In this document: piece by piece, positions 5,889 through 12,036 of the stretch
How the letters are laid out: every line of letters starts with the position of its first letter
How positions within the stretch are numbered: the first letter of the stretch is position 1
Assembly: GCA_003554945.1 (NCBI GenBank)
Contig: PWHN01000053.1
Location: forward strand, 1-12,036
Origin: a bacterium
Lineage (GTDB): Bacteria > T1Sed10-126
DNA: 12,036 nucleotides
Direction of reading: 5' to 3'
Program-made: the position numbers and the translations under genes
Notes under the pieces: model-generated
Told to the model about the DNA's origin: nothing
Database searches by the model: none
Seen by the model: only the letters and a program-made list of their open reading frames with translations

Positions 5889-8180
5889 TCAACGGCCATA
5901 CAAAAACAGGGCAAATCCCAGCAGTAAGATGCTAACTAACTTTAAGCCGCCGACAAAGAGTGATGTCTCCACCAGCCCCAGCAGGGGCAACAACGCGGCT
6001 CCACCGGCAATACCACCTATCCAACCGCCAAGCAAATCAGCCCCGTAGAGCAGGCCGGCTGTTCTCCCTACAGATTCCTCGTCGGAAGAAATGAAGAGAT
6101 TGTTTGCCAGGGGAAACTGGGCACCAATTAACAACCCTGAAAGACAGGAAAGCAAAGGAAATATATAGTGATAAGGCCAGGGCGAGACCGCGAGCTGTCT
6201 GAAAAAAATTAACACCAGTGGAAGAAGCAGAGCCAGTATAACAAGTGACAACTCAATACCAAAAAATAACTCCAGGGCTGGTTTATCATCGCGGAGGTAC
6301 CTATTAGCGACAAGGGCTCCAAGTAGAGACCCGGCCATAAACGCGGTTATCAGTAATCCCACCCAGTAAAAAACGTAGCCGTAGAGACTCTGAAAGGAAA
6401 ATATGACCAGCAGGTCAAAGAGCATGCCGGCAAAACCGGTAGTTAAAATTGCCAGAAACAGGGTCGGACGTATTGAGGTGGCAAAACTAAGCACAACCCC
6501 ACCCAGAACTATTCCCCCCACGCCCAGGACGAACAACAACTTAGTCAGAGACAACCTCTCCAGGAAGCTGAATAACGGACGCAGCCAGGGGGAAAATAGA
6601 GAAGACCAGTGGGCCAGCGAAAAGTAGACAGCCCCGGGTCGAAAATCCAGGTTCGCCCGGGCCTCGGTCTGCTCTACTCGCTCCCGAAACCAGTCCCGGC
6701 GGCGGTCATCGAATCGATGCCGGAGGTAACCTTTACTGACCAGCATTGCGTCAACTTCACGTTCCTGCATCCGCTGGCCCAGTTCCATACTATCCGCAGC
6801 GAATGCTGTCTCGTCCGGCGACGCCAGGTGAAGGATCCCCGCGTCACCGGGCAGAGAAACTACGGAAGCAAAAACTTCTTCAAGAGCTGAGCGGACGCTG
6901 GCGTTTAATTTTCTCATTTCGTCACTGAGATAGGCCATTGAACCCGGCAAACGGAAGGCCAGGATCCCCTCTGAGTTCAGACGGCGCGCCAGGCTCTCGT
7001 AAAACTCCCGAGTAAACAATCTGTTAACTTGCAGGTTAAATGGTTCCTGGAAACCAACTAACACCACGTCGTATTGGCGCTCTGATCGATCAATAAACCG
7101 GCGGCCGTCCCGATGATGAAGGTTAACCCTCGGATCAGTCAGTTCTCGCTCGCTTAACGGATCGGGAAAACGTTTAAGGGTCTCCAGTAGCTGTGGATCA
7201 AGTTCTACATAGTCGAGTCGGTCAGGATTATGTTTGAGCATCTCGTCTATTACCCCACCGGCTCCCCCGCTGAGAACCAGTACGTCCCGGGGCTGGCGGT
7301 GAAAAAGCAAAGGTATGTGAACAAATCCTTCGAAAGCAACGCGATCCGGGTCAGGCAGTGTAGTTACCGGTTGACCGTCTTGATAAAAAGTTCGCTGAGC
7401 ACCCCGCCGGGCTACCGCGATGTTACCGTAGATAGAATTTTCCGAAAATAGTAGCTCCTGCCCGGGCCAGCGACGGCCGAGAGTATAGCGGTCAATCTGA
7501 TAAAAATATGAAGTAATAGTGCCCGCACCCAGGACAATAATCAGAATTGTCAGCAGCCCGGCCAGACTCCAGCTCCAGACGCCAGCTTCAGACCGTTTAA
7601 ATGGTAGGAGAAAAAAACTAATAACAAGATTTAGCCCAGCTACTAAGAGCACGATAGCATAGGATGGCAGGTAAAGCACCAGCAGATAGGTGAAAGCTAA
7701 ACCACCAAGGATCGTGCCTGCACTTTCTAACACATAAACCCGGCCGGCGGTTTCCGCTGGCTGGCCAACGTAGTGAGTCCAGATCCGGCAGCCACCGCTG
7801 AACAGAGCCCCGTGACTCAAACTTACGGGCAGCAGAACTAAAAAAGAGAAAATTAAAACTGTCTGTAACCCCACCCCTTCCCCGGGTCCACCGGGAGCAT
7901 AGGCCGGCAGGAGCCGGATTGCTGCTGTAACCAGGGGTAAGCTTAGCGCAAACACAATGTTTATGCTTACAAACAGCTCGGGCCGCTTCCCCTTTTTCGG
8001 GAAAATATACCCACCCAGCCCCGCACCAAGCGCTTCCAGCAGAAGCCAGTTGGCGAGTATTATTCCGATGATTAGCTCGTTCCCCGCAAAACTGACCATA
8101 AATTCCCGCAGCAGTAAAACTTGAGCAACAAGACCACTAAAGCCCATCACCACAACAGCCAGACTCAACCGTTTCTTCAT
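5889..8180 (-). CDS. Membrane-embedded spermidine-synthase-like fusion protein
   Basis: This 763-residue protein has three parts. Residues 1-225 hold about seven membrane helices, beginning LSLAVVVMGFSGLVAQVLLLREF. Residues about 235-520 form a spermidine-synthase-like Rossmann domain with the SAM-type loop LSGGAGG (303-309), an acidic YVELDP (324-329) and HRDGRRF (356-362). Residues about 545-763 hold a second helix bundle ending with the family-typical DLLGGWIGGIAGG (715-727). Canonical aminopropyltransferases have GGGDGG and a catalytic Asp in a D(S/T)SDP-like motif. Here these read GGAGG and GFQEP (376-380). The fold is clear, but ordinary polyamine synthesis is doubtful; a membrane-bound transferase acting on another substrate is possible. 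The ATG at 8180 lies 12 bp after the radical SAM stop. A GGAAG overlapping that stop gives only a weak ribosome site, so translation is probably coupled to the upstream gene. Confidence 0.82.
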   Translation of the reverse strand: MKKRLSLAVVVMGFSGLVAQVLLLREFMVSFAGNELIIGIILANWLLLEALGAGLGGYIFPKKGKRPELFVSINIVFALSLPLVTAAIRLLPAYAPGGPGEGVGLQTVLIFSFLVLLPVSLSHGALFSGGCRIWTHYVGQPAETAGRVYVLESAGTILGGLAFTYLLVLYLPSYAIVLLVAGLNLVISFFLLPFKRSEAGVWSWSLAGLLTILIIVLGAGTITSYFYQIDRYTLGRRWPGQELLFSENSIYGNIAVARRGAQRTFYQDGQPVTTLPDPDRVAFEGFVHIPLLFHRQPRDVLVLSGGAGGVIDEMLKHNPDRLDYVELDPQLLETLKRFPDPLSERELTDPRVNLHHRDGRRFIDRSERQYDVVLVGFQEPFNLQVNRLFTREFYESLARRLNSEGILAFRLPGSMAYLSDEMRKLNASVRSALEEVFASVVSLPGDAGILHLASPDETAFAADSMELGQRMQEREVDAMLVSKGYLRHRFDDRRRDWFRERVEQTEARANLDFRPGAVYFSLAHWSSLFSPWLRPLFSFLERLSLTKLLFVLGVGGIVLGGVVLSFATSIRPTLFLAILTTGFAGMLFDLLVIFSFQSLYGYVFYWVGLLITAFMAGSLLGALVANRYLRDDKPALELFFGIELSLVILALLLPLVLIFFRQLAVSPWPYHYIFPLLSCLSGLLIGAQFPLANNLFISSDEESVGRTAGLLYGADLLGGWIGGIAGGAALLPLLGLVETSLFVGGLKLVSILLLGFALFLYGR

Positions 8181-8192
8181 TTTAAATGAAAA

Positions 8193-9395
8193 CTACTTCC
8201 AGATACCGGGGATTTCGTGACCACACTCGGAACAACGACCATCTTCAATTTTATTTTCCAACACTGAAAAATGTACCCGGTGGATAAGCCTCTCGCCGCA
8301 CTCGGGACAGAAGGTGGAATTTCTGCGGTGCCCCGGCACATTTCCAATGCTTATGTAATGAATTCCCACGTCTTCCGCTATCGAAGCGGCCTCTTCTAAA
8401 GTATCCACCGGCGTCGGCGGCAGGTCGGTGAGCCGGTAGGCGGGCGTAAAACGAGAAAAATGGAGGGGAACTTCTGGTCCTAAGTTTTCTTTTGCCCACT
8501 CGCTCAAGGCCCTGATCTCTTCCGGGGAATCGTTTATCGTCGGAATGACAAGATTGACAATTTCCAGCCAGACGTCGTGTTCGGCAATGATTTCCAGCGC
8601 CTCCAGCACCGGTTCCAGCTCCGCCTCTGAATTAGCGTAAGCCTCCTCCGAAAATCCCTTCAAGTCTACAGTTATTGAATCCGTGTACGGCAGCAGCTTT
8701 TTTAAAGGCTCGGGATTAATAGCCACGTTGGAGTGCCAGAGTATTTTTATCCCCTCCTCCTGCGCCAACCGCGCGGTGTCATACAAGTATTCGTAAGATA
8801 CAATTGGGTCGTTGTAGGTGAACGATATAGTTGGAACATCCCCCTCGCTGGCCCGAGCCACTACTTCCTCCGGCGGCAGCTCGTAGACACGCATATCTTC
8901 AATCGCACGCTGTGACAGGTGCCAGTTGTGGCAGTGGTTGCAGGCATAGTTACAGCCCGCCGTGCCGATACAGAGTATATCCGAACCGGGCAGCATGTGG
9001 TGCTGAGGCTCTTTTTCTACCGGATCAATGTGCACCGCTGCCGGCCGACCGTAAACTACGCTCTTTAACTTACCCTCCCGATTTTCACGGGCCCGGCAAA
9101 AACCCCGCTCTCCCTCGGGAATTACACAGTTGCGAAAACAAAGTTCACATTGAACTCGGTCGTCTTCAAGCTGTGAATAAAACATTGCTTCCTCTAACTC
9201 CACGTCCTCTAAAACAGGCGTGGCTGACGTCAGCTCCTGACTGACAGCCGGCTCATTACGCAAACCCAACCCCATATAATACCAGGCTAAAAAAACCAGC
9301 CCACCCACCAAAACCAAACTCCCCACCACCCATCTCCTCTGGGCCTCGGAGGTAAAGTTGTTAAAAAACTTAAGTATCATAATTTTTAATGGCAT
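8193..9395 (-). CDS. amrS: AmrS-like radical SAM enzyme (AmmeMemoRadiSam type) with N-terminal membrane or Tat-like segment
   Basis: The 400-residue product carries an N-terminal Cys cluster (Cys83, Cys86, Cys90, Cys100). The radical SAM motif CNYACNHC (Cys148, Cys152, Cys155) would bind a [4Fe-4S] cluster and SAM. A C-terminal zinc-ribbon-like pair of CxxC motifs (363/366 and 388/391) ends the protein. IDPVEKEPQHHMLPGS (123-138) and CHNWHLSQ (155-162) match the AmrS family, named for co-occurrence with AMMECR1 and Memo; neither partner is visible here. Residues 20-45 (QRRW followed by a hydrophobic stretch) look like a degenerate twin-arginine signal or membrane anchor. The ATG start at 9395 lies inside the RAYT gene's 3' end, and the first 18 residues are encoded by the inverted-repeat element. 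Alternative GTG starts at 9329 and 9326 have a better AGGAG site (9334-9338) but would lose the RR. The true start is uncertain; the family is not. Confidence 0.85.
   Translation of the reverse strand: MPLKIMILKFFNNFTSEAQRRWVVGSLVLVGGLVFLAWYYMGLGLRNEPAVSQELTSATPVLEDVELEEAMFYSQLEDDRVQCELCFRNCVIPEGERGFCRARENREGKLKSVVYGRPAAVHIDPVEKEPQHHMLPGSDILCIGTAGCNYACNHCHNWHLSQRAIEDMRVYELPPEEVVARASEGDVPTISFTYNDPIVSYEYLYDTARLAQEEGIKILWHSNVAINPEPLKKLLPYTDSITVDLKGFSEEAYANSEAELEPVLEALEIIAEHDVWLEIVNLVIPTINDSPEEIRALSEWAKENLGPEVPLHFSRFTPAYRLTDLPPTPVDTLEEAASIAEDVGIHYISIGNVPGHRRNSTFCPECGERLIHRVHFSVLENKIEDGRCSECGHEIPGIWK
9342..9370. repeat. Left 29-bp inverted repeat of the RAYT element
   Basis: GGCCTCGGAGGTAAAGTTGT followed by TAAAAAACT matches the reverse complement of 10265-10293 at 28 of 29 positions; the only mismatch is at 9363. 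It begins two bases from the AGAGGAG ribosome-site sequence of the radical SAM gene and ends at the first base of the RAYT stop codon. Confidence 0.85.
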
Positions 9396-10248
9396 AAGAA
9401 ACCGCCCCTTTACTTCGATTAAAAAACCGACCTATTTCTGACTGGCCGTAACCTTCTTCATACATTTTTACCATAGCCTCCTGCCTCAGTGCAGAACGTT
9501 CCCGGTCACGGCTTGGACTCTTCAAATCTTCCACCGTCCACTGAGTTCCTCTTACAACATCATTCGCAATTTGCTCTTTGCTTCTGCGCCCCCGAGTATC
9601 CCGGTAGGCCTCTCCTTCGCGGCCCTCTTCCCGTCGACTCAAGCTTTTCCACTCCGACTTTGAGCCTATGTAATTATCTCCCCCTTCCCAATCTTCAGAA
9701 ACTTCTTCCCCCATTAATTCGGCATATAACTCTGTTCTATCGCTGCCGCAAAAATGGGACGGAAATTGCCAGCTGCGCAAATCAATGTTGGGACTTTGTG
9801 AGCGGTAATAGCGATCAGAGTGCCATTGGTAATCTTCAGGGTTATCACTCAGTCCAGCCTCAGTAGCATTCTGATGAATATAGGGAACAAGTTGAAGCAG
9901 ATAGGAGTCGTCAAGAACAATCTTCATTCCCGGACGATCTTTAAACAAATTACCATCCCCCGCATGAACAGAATTAAAATATCGAGCGTATTTCATGTGC
10001 ACAGTTTGAAAGATACGTCCAAAAGGAACCGGGCCCATTCGAGCAAGCAAATGATAATGATTGGTCAACAGACTATACCCGCCGATAAAGGCTCCCAGAC
10101 GATCAAAATCTAAGTCGAGTATTCTCAGGAAGGTGAGACGGTCGTCCTCCGTATAAAACAGCGGAGCTCCCCGCTGTTGTCTGGTGAAAATGTGATACCA
10201 GTATCCCTCATGAAATTGACGTGGTGGATAAGCCATAATGTCTACCAT
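9370..10248 (-). CDS. REP-associated tyrosine transposase (RAYT, Y1_Tnp family)
   Basis: This 292-residue protein belongs to the IS200-like Y1 HUH transposases that cut and join single-stranded DNA at REP-type sequences. The HUH motif is NHYHLL (His64 and His66). The likely catalytic tyrosine is Tyr123 in VPYIHQNATEAGL, matching the usual YIHxNP context with Ala in place of Pro. The N-terminus (YWYHIFTRQQRG) is the usual first strand of the family. A C-terminal helix-turn-helix (about 255-288, YGQSEIGRFFNRSKGAVSYA) is joined by an acidic linker (about 170-250), making the protein longer than minimal RAYTs. All key residues are present, so it may be active. Neither ATG (10248 or 10236) has a good ribosome site. 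A TATAAT lies just upstream, so the second ATG may be used on a nearly leaderless mRNA. Confidence 0.85.
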   Translation of the reverse strand: MVDIMAYPPRQFHEGYWYHIFTRQQRGAPLFYTEDDRLTFLRILDLDFDRLGAFIGGYSLLTNHYHLLARMGPVPFGRIFQTVHMKYARYFNSVHAGDGNLFKDRPGMKIVLDDSYLLQLVPYIHQNATEAGLSDNPEDYQWHSDRYYRSQSPNIDLRSWQFPSHFCGSDRTELYAELMGEEVSEDWEGGDNYIGSKSEWKSLSRREEGREGEAYRDTRGRRSKEQIANDVVRGTQWTVEDLKSPSRDRERSALRQEAMVKMYEEGYGQSEIGRFFNRSKGAVSYAIKNYDT

Positions 10249-10251
10249 TGT

Positions 10252-10257
10252 ATTATA
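10252..10257 (-). promoter_or_regulatory. Candidate -10 box for the RAYT gene
   Basis: The minus strand reads TATAAT at 10257-10252, a perfect consensus, three bases before the first possible ATG. The matching -35 position falls in the right inverted repeat near AAGTTG (10275-10280), a poor match. Transcription would start within the first codons, favouring the ATG at 10236. Confidence 0.35.
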
Positions 10258-10264
10258 TGTTCAC

Positions 10265-10293
10265 AGTTTTTAAACAACTTTACCTCCGAGGCC
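10265..10293. repeat. Right 29-bp inverted repeat of the RAYT element
   Basis: AGTTTTTAAACAACTTTACC followed by TCCGAGGCC is the reverse complement of 9342-9370 with one mismatch. It lies in the divergent intergenic region between the transposase and the K+ channel gene. Confidence 0.85.
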
Positions 10294-10308
10294 TTGTTAT
10301 TGTATGAT
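10279..10308 (+). promoter_or_regulatory. Candidate promoter of the K+ channel gene, -35 box inside the inverted repeat
   Basis: TTTACC (10279-10284, four of six matches to TTGACA) and TATGAT (10303-10308, five of six matches to TATAAT) are 18 bp apart. The start of transcription would be near 10315. The -35 box lies in the right inverted repeat, so the element may supply half of this promoter. Confidence 0.4.
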
Positions 10309-10316
10309 TGATGGCA

Positions 10317-10333
10317 TTGTTTCACTGAAACAA
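10317..10333. promoter_or_regulatory. Perfect dyad TTGTTTC-ACT-GAAACAA, candidate operator
   Basis: A perfect 7-bp inverted repeat with a 3-base centre lies just after the predicted transcription start and 8 bp before the ribosome binding site of the K+ channel gene. Its size and symmetry fit a dimeric repressor site, or a short leader hairpin. The regulator is unknown. Confidence 0.45.
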
Positions 10334-10340
10334 ACGATTT

Positions 10341-10355
10341 GAGGTGATTTACTTG
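10341..10355 (+). promoter_or_regulatory. Ribosome binding site that selects a TTG start
   Basis: GAGGTGA (10341-10347) is followed five bases later by TTG (10353-10355). An in-frame GTG at 10344 lies inside this Shine-Dalgarno sequence and has none of its own, so it is unlikely to be the start. Confidence 0.65.
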
Positions 10356-12023
10356 GGTGGTTACTACAGTCAACGGCTGTTGTTAGTCGGTCTTGTTTTT
10401 CTTCTGGTAGTGTTAGGGTTAGCGGTAGGTCATAATCTTGGAATGGAATACCTGGAAGAAAGACCCCGTACTTTCCTGGAGTCTGTCGAGTTTGTAACTC
10501 AAACAATGACCACCGTCGGTTACGGCCAGGATGCCCCCTGGGAGCAGCCGGCAATGCAGATTCTGGTCATTATTACTCAGTTCGCCGGAATATTAATTGT
10601 AGTTACGGCTATTCCGCTGGTTCTCTCCCCCTGGCTGCAAGAACGACTGCGTAGACAGCCCCCGATTAAATACGATGGTCCCAACCGGCATGTGCTAATC
10701 GGATATTATAACGACGCTCTGCTTAGCCTGTTAAACACACTGGAGCGGCGCAATCTTCCCTACCTGCTGGTTGAACCGGACGAAAACCTGGCAACCCAAT
10801 TATTCCGCGAGGAACGGAATGTCCTCTGGGGCGATCCCGAAAAGCTGGCTGTGCTGCGCGAAGCGAACGCTGTCGAGGCTTCCCATTTTGTGCTTGCCGG
10901 TAGAGATGAACAGAATGTCACCGCTTCTCTGGCCCTGCAGGAACTTATCGAGACGGCTGAAGTGAACCCGCCACCGGAGAGAATCGCTATAGCCCGCCGC
11001 CTCGAGCATACTACTCACCTTCGCCAGGCTGGTATTGACAAAATTGTTTATCCGGGCGAAATTGTTGGACGTTGGCTTGTTGATAGGCTTTTCACCCGCA
11101 CTGGAATGAATCTTGATTTTGGCTGTGAACTCCCTGAAGATTTTCAAATTTATGAGTTTCCGCTGATTGGAGACCACCAGTTAATAGGTCGCCGACTGAG
11201 GGACTCCAGCTTACGTGAAAAGCTGGCAACTAATTTGATAGGAGTCCGCCGGCAGAACCAATTTATCGCCAGCCCGGACGAGAGCTTCCTTTTTCATAAA
11301 AATGACGTTCTGCTTCTGGCCGATAAGCAAGACGAACTCGATAAATTATCCAGTTATTTTGCAGGCAATAACCTGGAGTCCGGGGAACAACACGCTGTAA
11401 TAATTGGTTTTGGCAGCGAAGGCTGCGCGGCCAAACAGCGGCTGGAAAAAGAAAAAGTTGAAGTCACCGTAATAGACGACATTCTGGCCGAAGAAGTAGA
11501 TATAGTTGGTGACGGAAGCAGCAAAGAGGTTCTCAAAAAAGCCGGGGTAGAAACGGCCGACATAGTTATTATTACTGTTAGCGCCGACGATACAGCAATT
11601 ATGATCACTCTGCTTGTTCGTGAATTAAACAAAAAAGCTAATCTCCTTGTTCAATCGCATCAGAACGAAACAATTGAATCTTTTTACCGGGCGGGAGCTA
11701 CTTTTGTCGAGGGTCTGCCCCGCGTAACAAGCCGTATTTTAGCCGGATACGTTGTCGGCGAACACATGCTGGATTTTGAACTTGAAGTCCAGGTGAAACC
11801 GGTTACCGCCGGTCAACTGGCAGGTAAATCAGCCATGGACGAGCAGCTAAGACGCCGCTATAACATAATTGTGCTCGGCGTAATCCGCAGTGAGGAGCTA
11901 ATTATCCCCTTTTTCGGCGAGCAGGAGTTTGAGAAAGGCGACATACTTCTGATCAGCGGTTCACGAACCGACATGGAAAAATTTATAAACAAATATTCCC
12001 TCACCCCGGTTACTTCATCTTAA
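10353..12023 (+). CDS. Two-helix potassium channel with tandem RCK (TrkA) domains
   Basis: From the TTG start this is a 556-residue protein. Two membrane helices (about 9-27 and 68-92) flank a pore loop with the K+ selectivity filter TVGYG (54-58). Two complete RCK units follow. RCK1 has an N-lobe at about 113-245 and a C-lobe at about 265-335. RCK2 has an N-lobe at about 347-465 and a C-lobe at about 475-545. RCK2 has an intact Rossmann loop GFGSEG (352-357) and VIDD plus VGDGSS; RCK1 reads GYYNDA and so lacks the glycine loop. This architecture resembles GsuK and other tandem-RCK channels gated by nucleotides or ions. The gene complexes as a tetramer in known relatives and controls K+ flux across the cytoplasmic membrane. 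It is transcribed away from the RAYT gene and looks monocistronic up to the window end. Confidence 0.88.
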   Translation: MGGYYSQRLLLVGLVFLLVVLGLAVGHNLGMEYLEERPRTFLESVEFVTQTMTTVGYGQDAPWEQPAMQILVIITQFAGILIVVTAIPLVLSPWLQERLRRQPPIKYDGPNRHVLIGYYNDALLSLLNTLERRNLPYLLVEPDENLATQLFREERNVLWGDPEKLAVLREANAVEASHFVLAGRDEQNVTASLALQELIETAEVNPPPERIAIARRLEHTTHLRQAGIDKIVYPGEIVGRWLVDRLFTRTGMNLDFGCELPEDFQIYEFPLIGDHQLIGRRLRDSSLREKLATNLIGVRRQNQFIASPDESFLFHKNDVLLLADKQDELDKLSSYFAGNNLESGEQHAVIIGFGSEGCAAKQRLEKEKVEVTVIDDILAEEVDIVGDGSSKEVLKKAGVETADIVIITVSADDTAIMITLLVRELNKKANLLVQSHQNETIESFYRAGATFVEGLPRVTSRILAGYVVGEHMLDFELEVQVKPVTAGQLAGKSAMDEQLRRRYNIIVLGVIRSEELIIPFFGEQEFEKGDILLISGSRTDMEKFINKYSLTPVTSS

Positions 12024-12036
12024 TATCCTGGCAGAT

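Larger units (their letters stand above)
9342..10293 (-). mobile_element. RAYT unit bounded by 29-bp inverted repeats
   Basis: The 952-bp segment consists of one transposase gene with near-identical inverted repeats at both ends and almost no spare sequence. No target-site duplication is visible outside the repeats (CTCCTCTG on the left, TTGTTATT on the right). RAYT proteins usually act on REP palindromes rather than on classical terminal inverted repeats. This could therefore be a mobile unit, an IS200/IS605 relative with symmetrical ends, or a domesticated gene between two REP-like elements. The near identity of the repeats suggests recent activity or selection. Confidence 0.6.

Noticed and set aside
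8831-9244. 137-residue + strand reading frame opposite the radical SAM gene
   Set aside because: It lies wholly within a clearly conserved gene on the other strand and has a Pro/Arg/Cys-rich composition typical of a shadow frame.

Overview
The window looks like a chromosomal segment of an anaerobic or facultative bacterium with moderate GC. Strong GGAGG-type ribosome binding sites, GTG and TTG starts, an aromatic acid exporter (ArAE_1) type protein and acidic, Glu-rich proteins suggest a Bacillota-like organism. That assignment is an inference: the window holds no rRNA or other reliable phylogenetic marker.

Layout. Positions 1-206 are non-coding and hold several hairpins. Positions 207-2617 (+) are a two-gene operon: a DUF485 small membrane protein and an ActP-like sodium:solute symporter with an unusually large inserted domain. 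Positions 2736-3884 (+) encode an ArAE_1/FUSC-type membrane protein. From 3903 to 10248 every gene is on the minus strand. In transcription order these are a REP-associated tyrosine transposase (RAYT, 10248-9370), an AmrS-like radical SAM enzyme with an N-terminal RR plus hydrophobic segment (9395-8193), a membrane-embedded spermidine-synthase-like fusion (8180-5889), a non-coding repeat island (about 5201-5888), a membrane-anchored YdjY-domain-like protein with a CxxC motif (5200-4529), and a DsbD/CcdA-like six-helix membrane protein (4529-3903). Positions 10353-12023 (+) encode a two-helix K+ channel with tandem RCK domains.

How the genes may work together. The symporter pair probably imports a small organic acid such as acetate. 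The radical SAM and spermidine-synthase-like genes are 12 nt apart. The YdjY-like and DsbD-like genes overlap by one base. Together the four look like an uncharacterised membrane-associated redox or modification module, split by the repeat island. No AMMECR1 or Memo partner gene is visible.

The most unusual structural point is the RAYT gene. It is bracketed by 29-bp inverted repeats (28/29 identical) at 9342-9370 and 10265-10293. The left repeat runs in frame into the 5' end of the radical SAM gene, so the element appears to supply that protein's first 18 residues. The right repeat supplies a possible -35 box for the K+ channel gene.
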